Assembly (NCBI RefSeq): GCF_001715535.1
Contig: NZ_CP017015.1
Span: forward strand, 1,262,547-1,326,546
Direction: 5' to 3'
DNA: 64,000 nt
From: Spiroplasma helicoides
Lineage (GTDB): Bacteria > Bacillota_I > Bacilli_A > Mycoplasmatales > Mycoplasmataceae
In this document: piece by piece, positions 34,747 through 45,482 of the stretch
Numbering within the stretch: position 1 is the first letter of the stretch
Layout: each line of letters starts with the position of its first letter
Program-made: the position numbers and the translations under genes
Notes under the pieces: model-generated
Databases searched by the model: none
Told to the model about the DNA's origin: nothing
Seen by the model: the letters and a program-made list of their open reading frames with translations, nothing else

Positions 34747-36042
34747 TTAAATCAACACCCTTCTAAATATTTTTTCTACATTCCTCATATAATAATCGAT
34801 ATTAAATAACTCATCTAATTCATTAGCATTTTCTAAATAATTTAATATTCCTTTTTCTAAAAGAACTTCTTTAAAAGATTTATCTGATTTTTGACATTCC
34901 AATGTGCACATTTGAATAAAATCATAAACATCTTCTCTGGAATGATTATACTTTATTAAAATGTAAGTTAATACTCTTTGACTAAAAAATATTCCTTTTT
35001 GCTCTTTGATGTGTTTTTCAATTTTCTCTTTATTTATATATAAATTATCTATTGTGTCTTTTAGTCTATTCAAAATATAAACTATTGTGTTGAACACATC
35101 AGGAAGTAATAGCCTTTCATTAGAGCTGTGAGATATATCTCTTTCATGTCAAAGTAAATTATTTTCGTATGACATAGAAACAAATGTTCTTATATACCTA
35201 GCAAGTCCAGAAATATTTTCACTGCTAATGGGATTTTTTTTGTGTGGCATTGAGCTTGAACCTTTTTGTCCTTGAGCAAAACCTTCACTAATTTCTTGTA
35301 CTTCACTTCTTTGGAAGTGTCTAATTTCAATTGCAATTTTTTCTAAGGTTGATGCTATATTTGCGAAAATAGAAATTAAAAAAGCATGTCTATCACGTTG
35401 TGTGACTTGTGTTGATATCTTATCGATATTCAAATTCATTTTTTTTGCAACAAACTCTTCAATCTCAATTTCTAAGTTGGCAAAATTTCCCATTGACCCG
35501 GAAATTTTTGCAACTTCTATTTGTTCTCTTGCTAAATTGAATCTTTGTATTTGTCTACTGATTTCATCAAATCAAAGCAAAAATTTTAATCCTAAAGAAG
35601 TTGGTTCACCAAACATTCCGTGAGTTCTTCCCATAATTAAAATGTTTTTTGTATCTATTGCTTTTTGTTTTAAAGTTTGTTTTAAGTTTTCTAGTGATTC
35701 GAAAACTACGTAATTAGAAAGTTGAATCATTTTATTTTGTGCAGTATCAACAACATCTGTTGAAGTTAATCCTAAATGAATTCATCTTTTTTCTTCTCCA
35801 AGAGTTTCTGATATTGCTCTAGTAAAAGCAACAACGTCATGTTTGGTTTCTTTTTCTATTTCCAACATTCTTGTTCTTGAAATTTTTGCATTGTTTAAAA
35901 TTTTTTGGCAATCATTATTAGGAACAATTTTTAAAGTTGCCCATGCCTCGACAACAGCTTTTTCAACATCTAATCAAATATTTAATTTATTATCTTCCGC
36001 CCATATTTCTTCAATTTTTTTTATTGCATATCTATCTATCAT
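34747..36042 (-). CDS. purB: Adenylosuccinate lyase
   Basis: Cleaves adenylosuccinate to AMP and fumarate (and SAICAR in organisms with de novo synthesis). The 431-aa protein has the fumarase/aspartase superfamily signature SSSMPHKKNP near residue 268, HLGLTSTDVVDTAQN near 85 and TQVTQRDRHAF near 210. Here it probably serves IMP-to-AMP conversion with the adjacent purA. Confidence 0.95.
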
Positions 36043-36054
36043 TTTTTGATTCAC

Positions 36055-37353
36055 CTACTCAAACAGATTTTCTAACAATACAGTTTGTTTACGGTCTGGT
36101 CCAACAGAAAAACCTGCAACATTTGTTTCGCAAATTTTTTCAATTAATTTAATGTAATTTTTTGCAGCATCTGGTAAATCTGAAAATGATTTTGCTGACG
36201 TAATATCTTCTTTTCATCCTGGTGTAATTGTGTAGATTGGCTCACACTTTTCAAATTCCTCAGAAGTAGCTGGCATAGTTGAAGTTTCTCTCCCATTGAT
36301 TAAATATTTTGTACACAATTTTATTTCGTCTAATCCAGATAAAACATCTAACAATGTTATAAATAATTTATCAATAGCTGATGAGCGAATCGCATATTTT
36401 AAAGCCACTAAATCAATTCAACCAACCCTTCTTGGTCTTTTTGTGTTTGAACCGTATTCATTTCCTCTTTCACGAATTCCATCTCCAACCTCGTCCAATA
36501 ATTCTGTTGGAAAACCTCCTGCCCCAACTCTAGTACTGTAGGCTTTAACCACACCAACAACTGTATCAATGTATTTAAAACTTATTCCTGAACCCAAAGC
36601 AACATTTGATGCTGAACAATTTGAGCTTGTAACATATGGATATGTTCCGTGATCAATATCTAGCATTGCTCCTTGTGCACCTTCAAATAAAATCTTTTTG
36701 CCCTCTTTAATTGCGGATTCTAAAAATTCTCCACAATCGATAACCATGAAAGCAATTTTTTTGTAACAATCCATCAGCTCATTGTATATATCTTCAAATG
36801 AGTCAATTTCTTTATTGTACATTTTTTTCAAATAATCTTTTTGGTATTCGTAAATTGATTGAAATTTTTCTTTAAAGTTAGGCAGTGCTAAATCACCCAA
36901 TCTAATTCCAATTCTTGAAACTTTATCTTGATAAGTTGGACCTATACCTCTTTTGGTAGTTCCTATTTTTTTTGCACCCTTAGCCTCTTCTTGAGCTTCA
37001 TCAATTTGAATATGATAAGGCATAACAATTTGTGTTCTATTTGAAATTAATAGTGTACCTCTGTCTCCAACTGTTTGATTAATTAATTCATATTCATCAA
37101 CTAGTTGCTTTAAATTTACTACACAACCATTACCAATAACATTTATTACATTTCTGTTAAAAATTCCTGATGGGATAATTCTAACTTTATGTTTTTCACC
37201 ATTAAAGTTTATTTGATGTCCTGCATTATCTCCTCCAGAAAATCTCACAACAACATTTGTTACTTGAGCAAAATAATCTGTAATTTTACCCTTTCCCTCA
37301 TCGCCTCATTGAGACCCAACAATAACTAAGGTATTATATTTTTCGTTTTCCAT
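36055..37353 (-). CDS. purA: Adenylosuccinate synthetase
   Basis: GTP-dependent conversion of IMP plus aspartate to adenylosuccinate. The 432-aa protein has the GTP-binding loop GSQWGDEGKGKI near residue 13, SGGDNAGHQI near 40, TTKRGIGPTYQDK near 125 and VGPDRKQTVLLE near the C-terminus. The purB ATG is 12 nt downstream. GGAGA precedes the ATG. Confidence 0.96.
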
Positions 37354-37362
37354 ATTTCTCCT

Positions 37363-37926
37363 TTAATTATATTTGTTCATTATTTTTTTAAAATCTTCGT
37401 CGTTAGTTAAATCCTTAACAAAATCATTAAATTCTTGAACACTATTTTTTATTTTTTCTACTTCTTCATTTTTAAATTTACTTAAAACCCAATCAACTAT
37501 TTTAAAGTTCGGTGCTGGTGGATCTATTCCAACTCTAATCCTGTTAAAACTTGTTGTTCCTAATAATTGGATTATGTTTTTTATTCCGTTGTGTCCACCA
37601 GCACTGCCTTGTTCTCTAAATCTAAAAGTACCAAGTGGTATATCTTTATCATCATAAATTACAACAAGTTCATCCATTTGAATTTTGTAAAAGCTCATTA
37701 TTGCAATTATTGCTTGACCAGATAGGTTCATGTATGTTTGTGGTTTAGCAAAAATAACCTTTTCACCATTAATTTGGGAAAAGTACAATTTAGATTTAAA
37801 ATCGTCTTTTTCAGATTGAAAACCATAATTTTCGATCAAAACATCAATTGCTATAAAACCTGCATTGTGTCTTGTGTGTTCGTATTGACGACCAGGATTA
37901 CCTAAGCCAACAATTAGTTTTGGCAT
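37363..37926 (-). CDS. pth: Peptidyl-tRNA hydrolase
   Basis: The 187-aa protein recycles prematurely released peptidyl-tRNAs. N-terminal signature GLGNPGRQYEHTRHNAGF with the catalytic His (HNAG) near residue 20; KPQTYMNLSG near 60; YDDKDIPLG near 91; GSAGGHNGIKNI near 108. It sits 1 nt after the prs stop, the conserved prs-pth pairing of Firmicutes. Confidence 0.96.
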   Translation of the reverse strand: MPKLIVGLGNPGRQYEHTRHNAGFIAIDVLIENYGFQSEKDDFKSKLYFSQINGEKVIFAKPQTYMNLSGQAIIAIMSFYKIQMDELVVIYDDKDIPLGTFRFREQGSAGGHNGIKNIIQLLGTTSFNRIRVGIDPPAPNFKIVDWVLSKFKNEEVEKIKNSVQEFNDFVKDLTNDEDFKKIMNKYN

Positions 37927-37927
37927 A

Positions 37928-38965
37928 TTATTTATTTTTCCCTTTTACATACTCATCAGCTTTTTTTCTAACATCATCTCTTAAATCTAAGTAAACCTTA
38001 GATAAAGATTGTTTTTCATATGAGCTTTGAATCATTATTGCTAGTAAATTTGCAACAGATATTATTTTTAATCCCTCAAATTTCTTTGCCTCAGGCATTT
38101 CAATAGTGTCTGTAACAATTACTTCCTCTACTATTTTTTCTTCGATTGCTTCTTTCATTCTACCAATCGCAGGACCACTGAATACTCCGTGACAAGCTAT
38201 TAGATAAATCTGTTTTGCTCCTGAAGCTTTTAATGCTTTAGCTCCGTTTATGATTGTTCCAGCTGTATCAATCATGTCATCAATTACAAAACATATTTTG
38301 TCTTTAATATCTCCTAGAACAAATTCTACTTCCGCTTTATTTGGTTCTGGTCTTCTTTTTGAAATAACCGCTATTCCAGTTGTTATGTTTCCTGTGTAAC
38401 TTGCAACTCCATGAACTCTTGTTAAACCACCATGGTCTGGTGATACCAATATGCATTCATCAGGATCATATTTATTTTTTGAAACAATATTTATTATTTC
38501 AGTAGCGACTGTTTGTGCTGTTAAAAAGTTATCGGTAGGGACATTAAAAAACCCCATTGATTGAGCTGAGTGTAAGTCCACTGTTATTATTCTGTTAGCT
38601 CCTGCAGTTTCTAGTAAGTTTGCAACTAGTCTTGCTGTAATTGGCTGACGACCTTTAGCTTTTCTATCTTGTCTTGCATATCCAAAATATGGAATCACAA
38701 CATTAATTCTTCTTGCGCTAGCTCTTTTAAATGCATCAATTGCAATTAATAATTCCATTAGGTTTTCGTTAACCGGTTGATTAGTTGATTGAATTATATA
38801 AATTTCTTGTCCTCTAACTGAATCTAGTGATTGCACTATTAACTCACCATCTTCAAATTTTGATGTTTCTACTTGTGATTCTTTTACTCCCAATAAATCA
38901 CATATTTTTTTTGTTAATACTTTACTTGATGATAATCCAAATATTTTTATATCATTTTTGTCCAT
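37928..38965 (-). CDS. prs: Ribose-phosphate pyrophosphokinase
   Basis: Makes PRPP from ribose 5-phosphate and ATP. The 345-aa protein has the motif DLHSAQSMGFF near residue 132, the substrate loop CILVSPDHGG near 170 and the intact PRPP-binding loop VIDDMIDTAGT near 225, which contrasts with the broken loop in the HPRT-like neighbour. A C-terminal Lys-rich extension of about 20 residues is present. Confidence 0.96.
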   Translation of the reverse strand: MDKNDIKIFGLSSSKVLTKKICDLLGVKESQVETSKFEDGELIVQSLDSVRGQEIYIIQSTNQPVNENLMELLIAIDAFKRASARRINVVIPYFGYARQDRKAKGRQPITARLVANLLETAGANRIITVDLHSAQSMGFFNVPTDNFLTAQTVATEIINIVSKNKYDPDECILVSPDHGGLTRVHGVASYTGNITTGIAVISKRRPEPNKAEVEFVLGDIKDKICFVIDDMIDTAGTIINGAKALKASGAKQIYLIACHGVFSGPAIGRMKEAIEEKIVEEVIVTDTIEMPEAKKFEGLKIISVANLLAIMIQSSYEKQSLSKVYLDLRDDVRKKADEYVKGKNK

Positions 38966-39038
38966 GAAAATTCTTCTCCCCTTTTATAATATCAAATTTC
39001 AGTTGGCCTGAAAATATAAAAGCAAAATGACAAAAAAA

Positions 39039-39067
39039 TTGTTATGTTTCAATAATTAATTTATAAT
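39039..39067 (+). promoter_or_regulatory. Predicted promoter of the ABC-F gene
   Basis: TTGTTA (39039-39044), 17-nt spacer, TATAAT (39062-39067). The best sigma-A type promoter in the divergent prs/ABC-F gap (38966-39120). Confidence 0.7.
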
Positions 39068-39120
39068 TTTCTAGGCAAGTAAATATTATAATACATTATT
39101 TGCATTTTGGAGGTAACTTT

Positions 39121-40653
39121 ATGGGTTTAGCGAGTTTAACAAACATTACACATAGTAATGGTGGTAAAAAATTATATGAAGATACTGCACTAAAGATTAA
39201 TAGAGGTGAACATATTGCTTTAATTGGTCCCAATGGTGCTGGTAAAACAACCTTATTAAATATAATTTCTGGAAAAATTCATCCAGACAAAGGTGATGTG
39301 GATATTCATCAAAGAACAAAAATTGGGTATTTAGATCAGCATTTGGATGTTGATAAAGAGCAAACTGTTGATCAATATTTAAAAACAGCCTTTGCGGATT
39401 TGTATGAACTAGAAGAAAGAATGAACAAAATTTATGAAGGTATGGCTGAAAACTATGATGAAAATGAACTTGTAAAAGCTCTTAAATACCAAGATATTTT
39501 GAATAACCGGGACTTTGACACTATTGACAAAAGAATTGGTAACTTAGTTGATGGTTTAGGAATTGGATTAGATAAATTACCAAAAAAATTGAGTGAGTTA
39601 TCAGGTGGACAACTAGGAAAAGTTATGTTAGCAAAACTTTTATTAAGTGAAAATGACTTTTTATTGCTTGATGAACCTACCAACTTCTTAGATATTCAAC
39701 AAGTTGAATGATTAGCTAAGTTTTTACAATCTTTTGAAAAAGCCTATTTGATGGTTTCTCATGATAATGAGTTTGTAAATAAAACTTGTAACATCATTTA
39801 TGCTTTAGAAAATTTAAAACTGACAAGATTTGTAGGTGACTATAATAAATACCTTGAAGACTCAGCGATGCTTAAAAATCAATATGATAAAGCATTTGAA
39901 GCTCAAAGAAAAGAAATTAAAAAACTAGAAACATATGTTGCTAAAAACAAAGCAAGAGCAAGTACTGCTAAATCTGCTCAATCAAGACAAAAAGTTTTGG
40001 AAAAAATGGATGTTATGAAAGAGAGAAAAGATATTACTAAACCTAAATTTAGCTTTTCATATAAAAGACCTTCATCTGCAGTGGTTTTAGAAGCGAAAAA
40101 TTTAGTTATTGGATATGATTCTCCTTTGTTACACCCTTTAAATTTTGAGTTAAGAGAAGGCGAAAAATGTATCATAACAGGTAGAAATGGTATTGGTAAA
40201 ACAACATTTTTAAAAACAACAGCAACAGAAATAAAACCTTTTGAAGGAACTGTTCAGCTTGGTAATGGTGTTGATTATGCATACTTTAGACAAATAGAAA
40301 ACGTTAATGATATGACTCCTGTAGAATACTTATTAAATAAATTTCCTGATATTACAGATTCAGAAGCAAGAGCTAAAATTGGACAATTCGGTTTAAAAAG
40401 TGGTCTTATGAATCAAAAAATGCAGACGCTTTCCGGGGGAGAACAAACCAGAATTAGACTAGCTGCTTTAAGTATGATTCCATGTAGTTTACTAGTACTT
40501 GATGAACCAACAAACCATATTGATGTATTAGCAAAAGAAGCATTATTGGAAGCTATTCAAGCTTTTAAAGGAACAGTTTTACTAACAACTCATGATATTA
40601 ATTTTTCAACTTTATGAGCAGATAAAGTTCTAGACTTTGAAACTTTGGTGTAG
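39121..40653 (+). CDS. ABC-F family ATPase (translation factor type)
   Basis: The 510-aa soluble protein has two ABC domains in tandem and no membrane segments. First domain: Walker A GPNGAGKTT near 36, signature LSGGQLGK near 160, LLLDEPTNFLD near 182. Second domain: GRNGIGKTT near 352, signature LSGGEQTR near 440, VLDEPTNHID near 460. The linker (about 245-310) is Lys-rich, like other ribosome-interacting ABC-F proteins (EttA/YkpA/Uup group). SD GGAGG eight bases before ATG 39121. A subclass cannot be assigned by eye. Confidence 0.9.
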
Positions 40654-40689
40654 AATTTTAATAAGTATTTATACACTAAGGAGGAAAAA

Positions 40690-40845
40690 ATGAGTAAAGA
40701 TTTTGATTCAAGATGTTTTAAATGTGTAGAAGAAATGCAAAAAGGTAAACAAGGAGGAGCGGCTTCAATTCTTGCTGGAAAAATGCAACAAGGTTTAGCT
40801 GGTCAAGACTTAGATAGCATTTATGTTTGCCCAAAACATTCATAA
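40690..40845 (+). CDS. Small Cys-containing protein, unknown
   Basis: The 51-aa product begins MSKDFDSRCFKCVEEMQ with a CxxC and ends YVCPKHS, giving a possible C-x2-C ... C-x2-H zinc site. The middle is Gly/Gln/Ala-rich. An AAGGAGG Shine-Dalgarno lies 6 nt upstream, and the gene follows the ABC-F stop by 36 nt. Terminator at 40864-40897. Function unknown. Confidence 0.65.
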   Translation: MSKDFDSRCFKCVEEMQKGKQGGAASILAGKMQQGLAGQDLDSIYVCPKHS

Positions 40846-40863
40846 AAAGAAATTTATTTTATT

Positions 40864-40897
40864 AAAATGACTTTTTGGTTTTTAAAAAAGTCATTTT
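40864..40897 (+). terminator. Intrinsic terminator after the ABC-F/small protein unit
   Basis: Thirteen-base arms AAAATGACTTTTT (40864-40876) and complement (40885-40897), followed by a T-run. Confidence 0.8.
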
Positions 40898-40934
40898 TTT
40901 TTGATAATATATATCAAGTCAAAAAGGAGAAATT

Positions 40935-42206
40935 ATGAAAAAATTATTATCCGTTTTATCGTCATTTCTAATTGTTATCAATGGATCTGCAATTTCTGTT
41001 GCATGTAATAAATCAGATGAACCAACACAAAATGATACTGAAAATGATGGTTCAACAGCAAAAAATAAGATTGAAAAGTTTGAAAACTTTTATACAATGG
41101 GAGATAGTCTTAGTGATGCTGGAGGCTATAAAAATATAGCAAAAGCAATTATAAATAAGAAAAAAAATCCACCAAAAGAATTTCAAAATTTTGAAAACTT
41201 TGATTATGATTTTGGAGGGAGTTTTAAAACTGATTTTATGGATAATAAATATCCATCATATACAAATGGTAGAACAGCAGCAGAATGAGTTAATCAATAT
41301 TTAGGATTCACAACACCAATGAAACCAGGAGGAGCCTGACTTGAGGATTCAAGTGATGGAGTTGGTAGAAACTATGCTGTTGGTGGCGCTAGAGCTTCTT
41401 TTGATATAACATTCAACTTTAGAGAAGCTGGAATTAAGAACGAATACATGAAAGTCGACATTATTTCTCAAAGTGAAGCTCTTACAAAACAACACAAGTT
41501 AACAAACAAAGACATTGTCTTTGTTGAAATTGGAGGAAACGATTTTCTTGAAGGAATGCAACAATTCCAAGATGGATTAAGTATTCCTAAATTTCAAAAA
41601 GTGGCAGATGATGCTGCAAGTAATCTTCAAATTGCTTTAAATAATATTCTTAAAACAGGTGCTAATGTATTGTATATGAACTCACCAGATATGAGATATA
41701 TTCCAACTCTTTTAAAAGGTCAGTTAAAAGAAGATGGTACAAAAGATACTTTATCTGTTATGGTTGAATCTATGCCTTCACTAATAGATACAGTACACAA
41801 TCAATTAGATAGTTATTTATATGATGAAACATATAAAGTTTATACTGACTTAAAGAAAAAATATAAAGATCAGATTTTTATATATGATTTATTTAAAAAC
41901 TTCAAAGATTTAAAAGATGACTATAGCAAAGTGTATAAAGAAAAGTTTAACAAAGACTTAAATGTAACAAATAACTTTGGTGTTGATACTGTTCGTAACC
42001 GAACTGCTACAAACGTTTTGGTACAAGCTAACAATGCTGTAAAAGGTCACAATGCAGAAGACATTGACTCATTCTTTTTTATAGATGAAGTTCACCCAAC
42101 TAGATATGTTCATCAATATGTTGGAAAATTGTTGTATAACTATATGGAACATATTTGAATTAAAGATAGCAAACCTAAGGAATTAACTTTAGATGACATA
42201 AAATAA
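40935..42206 (+). CDS. SGNH/GDSL hydrolase lipoprotein
   Basis: The 423-aa protein has signal peptide MKKLLSVLSSFLIV and lipobox SVAC with the lipidated Cys near residue 24, then a low-complexity Asn/Asp/Thr linker (25-45). The catalytic domain has block I TMGDSLSDAGG (Ser near 58), block II/III NYAVGGARA near 148, EIGGNDF near 195, and block V DEVHPT near 393 with the catalytic Asp/His. Fits a surface esterase or lipase (thermolabile haemolysin-like GDSL subgroup), possibly scavenging host lipids. AAGGAGA precedes the ATG. Confidence 0.85.
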
Positions 42207-42233
42207 AAATCACTTTTATTAAAAAGTGATTTT
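42206..42233. terminator. Shared bidirectional terminator
   Basis: Arms AAAATCACTTTT (42206-42217) and complement (42222-42233) between the convergent SGNH lipoprotein and ispE genes; the ispE stop codon is in the loop. Confidence 0.75.
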
Positions 42234-42908
42234 TTTTAGGCTTTCTTTTTTTATAAATGTTGACCCAGCGCCACTCATTTGTCCATCATGACTAAATTTT
42301 AAAAGTTCTGGGTAAAGTTTTAATGCTGCATTTGTAAGTTGGTTTTTATTTTCACTATCTCAATCTTTTAATTCATCAAACTTTTTATAAACTTTGTTTG
42401 TTTGTGAATTTACATTTGTAAAAATTAAATCCTTTTTTTTAATTTCGATAAACTTATGTTCTTCAACGTTTTCTCCATATCCTTTGACTATTGCGGTTTT
42501 AAAACCACTATCAAAAAAATAGCTGTCATAACCTATTTTTTTATAAATATTATGTAAAACTTTTTTATTTACCGTGAAAAACTTAGCCAGGGCGACTGCA
42601 TCGCTAGTACCTCCACCCAATCCAGATCCGAGTGGAATATTTTTTGTTAACTGTATTTTATAGTACTTTTTTATTAAACCTTCTTTTCTTAATTCATCTA
42701 AAACAGTATGTAAAAAGTTGTTTTGTTCTAATGTTTTGATATTGCAAATAATTTCGTCCTTTATATCATTTTCAGAAATTATTTTAATTTCATCGTATAA
42801 ATCTTCTACTATTGACATCACTGAATTTATTTTATGATAGCCATTAAGATCAGGGGGAGAAACCTTCAAAAAAAGATTTACTTTGGCATATGCTTTAATT
42901 ATTTCCAT
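42219..42908 (-). CDS. ispE: 4-diphosphocytidyl-2-C-methyl-D-erythritol kinase (IspE), short
   Basis: GHMP kinase of the MEP isoprenoid pathway. N-terminal AYAKVNLFLKV, the ATP loop IPLGSGLGGGTSDAVALA near residue 88, and the C-terminal motif QMSGAGSTF near 213. At 229 aa it is clearly shorter than the usual 280-290, with the loss in the middle. Start ATG 42908 follows GAGG; an upstream ATG (42920) has no Shine-Dalgarno. Its start overlaps the rsmA stop by 14 nt, the common rsmA-ispE order. Confidence 0.88.
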
Positions 42909-43701
42909 TATTAACCTCATTATAAATAATTATAAAATCTTCTAATGATATGTTCTCTGGCCTTAGATTTTTTTCAATATTTATTTTTGTTAAGACTTTG
43001 TCAGCAAGTTCTTTATTATTTAAAGTATTTGATAAATTATTTAAAATAGTTTTTCTTTTATTATTAAAAATTTTTCTCACAAAAGCTATAAACTTTTTAT
43101 CATCTTTAACTAAGTTGTAGTTTTTTTGATTAAAACTCATTGAAATAATAGCTGAGTCAACCTTAGGAACTGGTTTAAACATATTTTTATTAACAGTAAA
43201 TTCATATTTAATGTCTCCATAAAATTGACATGCTATTGAAAGGTTATTATAATTCTTTTCATTTTGTTTAGCACAAATTCTTTGTGCTACTTCTTTTTGA
43301 ACCATAAAAATAGATTTATAAAGAAGTTGACTTATATAAAGAGTTTTAAAAATTATTTCACTAGTAATGTAATAAGGAGTGTTAGATATTATTGAAACTT
43401 TTTTAATGTTTGAGTTTTGATCTATTAGATCTATTAGATCTATTTCCAAAATATCTTCAATGATTAATTCAAAATTCTTTTCTTTTATTTCATTTTTAAG
43501 AACTACTTCCATATCACTATCAATCTCAACTGCAATAACTTTTTGATATTTTTTTACAAGCTCCTTTGTCAATGCCCCTCTTCCGGGACCAACTTCAATA
43601 ATTAGTTGCTCACTATCTTCACCCAGTAAGTTGATGATTTTGTTTATTAAGTTTTTATCTGTTATAAAGTTTTGTCCAAACTTTTTTTTAGCAAAATCCA
43701 T
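42895..43701 (-). CDS. rsmA: 16S rRNA dimethyladenosine transferase
   Basis: Dimethylates A1518/A1519 near the 3' end of 16S rRNA. The 268-aa protein begins MDFAKKKFGQNF, with SAM motif EVGPGRGALTKEL near 40 and the catalytic NTPYYIT near 105. The C-terminal small domain is complete. Operon rnmV-rsmA-ispE. Confidence 0.95.
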   Translation of the reverse strand: MDFAKKKFGQNFITDKNLINKIINLLGEDSEQLIIEVGPGRGALTKELVKKYQKVIAVEIDSDMEVVLKNEIKEKNFELIIEDILEIDLIDLIDQNSNIKKVSIISNTPYYITSEIIFKTLYISQLLYKSIFMVQKEVAQRICAKQNEKNYNNLSIACQFYGDIKYEFTVNKNMFKPVPKVDSAIISMSFNQKNYNLVKDDKKFIAFVRKIFNNKRKTILNNLSNTLNNKELADKVLTKINIEKNLRPENISLEDFIIIYNEVNNGNN

Positions 43702-43704
43702 AAA

Positions 43705-44238
43705 CTACTCCTCTATTATTTTTTTTATTTGATCAACATTCAAATTTAACAAATTTAATCATTTAAATAATTTTTTACTATTTATTTTTTCACTTCAATT
43801 AAAGTGATTTGCAATTTTAATTCTATTTTTTGTTTTAAAAAAATCATTTTTTAAAAACTCTTCTCAAGATATTGAATCATTATTATCACTATCAAATTTT
43901 ACAATATTTTCTAATGCTTTTTTTATTGATTCTGTTTCGGCTTCTGCTATTCCGATTTTTTTTTCATTTTTTATTTCTTTCTTGTTGATAAATGCATGAA
44001 AACATTTAAAATCTAAATAGGCATTTATAGTATCACGAATTTTTATTCCAGGTCCATCTGGGTCTGTAAAAATAATTACACCTCGTGTTCTATTAAGGGC
44101 TTTAATAAAATCTAGAGTTTCGTTATTGAGAGCTAAACCGTTTGTCTCAATTGTTTCAATATTATCTTTACCAAAAACTTGTTTCAATTTTGCAGTATCG
44201 GTTTTACCTTCTACAATAACTATTTGTTTAATTTTCAT
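43705..44238 (-). CDS. rnmV: Ribonuclease M5
   Basis: The 177-aa TOPRIM protein matures 5S rRNA. VEGKTDTAKLK (catalytic Glu) near residue 9 and FTDPDGPGIKIR near 57 are the TOPRIM motifs; a 90-residue C-terminal extension follows. A TGA-Trp at 43864 hides the last 53 residues in a naive reading. The stop is 4 nt before rsmA. Confidence 0.92.
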
Positions 44239-44280
44239 ATTTTGACCTTTCTTATACTAGTATTCTACATACAAATAATG

Positions 44281-44286
44281 TATAAT
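44281..44286 (+). promoter_or_regulatory. Predicted -10 box for the first mreB
   Basis: TATAAT about 40 nt before the ATG in the gap divergent from rnmV. The -35 is weak. Confidence 0.5.
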
Positions 44287-44326
44287 AATACACGAAGGGT
44301 TTTTTCTTTATAAAGGAGGAAATAAA

Positions 44327-45370
44327 ATGGCATCATGAGATCGTAAAAGAGAATTCGTTGCACTTGACTTAGGAACATCAAACGTTGTTGCATACCTAGG
44401 TGGACAAGGGATCATTTATAATGAACCTTCAACAATGGCATACGATGTACACACAAACACAGTTGTTGCAGCTGGAGAACAAGCATATGAAATGGTTGGT
44501 AAAACCAACGATGATACAAGAATGGTTGTACCATTAGTTGATGGAGTTATTTCTGATTTAGACGCAGCAAAAGACTTAATCAAACTTATCTTTTCACGTA
44601 TTAAATTATCTGATATCCTTAAAAACGCTTTAGTAGTTCTAGCCTGCCCTTCAGGAGTTACTGAGTTAGAAAGAGGAGCATTAAAACAAGTTGTTGCAGA
44701 TATGGGAGCAAAACATGTTCTTGTTGAAGAAGAAGTTAAATTATCAGCTGTTGGAGCTGGAATTAATATCTCACTAGCAAGTGGACACTTAGTTGTTGAC
44801 ATTGGTGGTGGAACAACTGATATTGCTATTATATCAGCTGGAGATATTGTTATCTCAAGATCAATTAAAACTGCTGGAAATCACTTTGACGAAGAAATTA
44901 GAAAATACATTCGTGCAGAGTACAACGTTCTAATAGGAATTAAAACTGCTGAAAAAATTAAAATAGAGATCGGTTCTTTAACAAAAATCGATAATGGACG
45001 TACTTTCCGTGCATTCGGACGTGACGTAATTTCAGGGTTACCAAGAGAAGTTGTTATTTCACCAGATGAAGTAAAAAATGCATTATTAGCACCATTTTCA
45101 AAAATTACTGACTTAATTGTTGAAGTAATGGAAAATACACCTGCTGAATTAGCTGGAGATATTATTAGAAATGGTATTACTATCTGTGGTGGAGGAGCTT
45201 TATTGAGAGGTATTGATACATACTTTGAATCAATCTTCCAATTAAAAGTTATTAAAGCTCAAGATCCTTTATTAACAGTTATCGAAGGATCAAAAGAATA
45301 CGAAAAACAAATCGAAAAATGAATGGAAGTTGTTGAGTTACGTGACTCAAGAGAATACAGCATTAAATAA
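44327..45370 (+). CDS. mreB: MreB actin-like cytoskeletal protein, paralogue A
   Basis: The 347-aa actin-like ATPase has phosphate loop 1 ALDLGTSNVVAYL near residue 12, ACPSGVTELE near 105, the conserved EEEVKLSAVGAG near 128, phosphate loop 2 DIGGGTTDIAI near 155, and adenosine motif GGGALLRGID near 287. It shares YNEPSTMAYD and LDAAKDL with the paralogue at 58187-59245, so these two are the closest pair. In Spiroplasma, MreBs form the fibril-associated ribbon that drives helicity and swimming. AAAGGAGG precedes the ATG. A TGA-Trp is the fourth codon. Confidence 0.95.
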
Positions 45371-45371
45371 T

Positions 45372-45403
45372 AAAAAAGAAGCTTAATAAAAAGCTTCTTT
45401 TTT
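45372..45403 (+). terminator. Intrinsic terminator after mreB paralogue A
   Basis: Thirteen-base arms AAAAAAGAAGCTT (45372-45384) and complement (45391-45403). Confidence 0.85.
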
Positions 45404-45482
45404 ATTTGCAATCAAATTAAAAAAAGTTTAGAATATTTTCAAAAAGTGGTTAAAATATATATTAGAAGTAGAGGTACTAAAT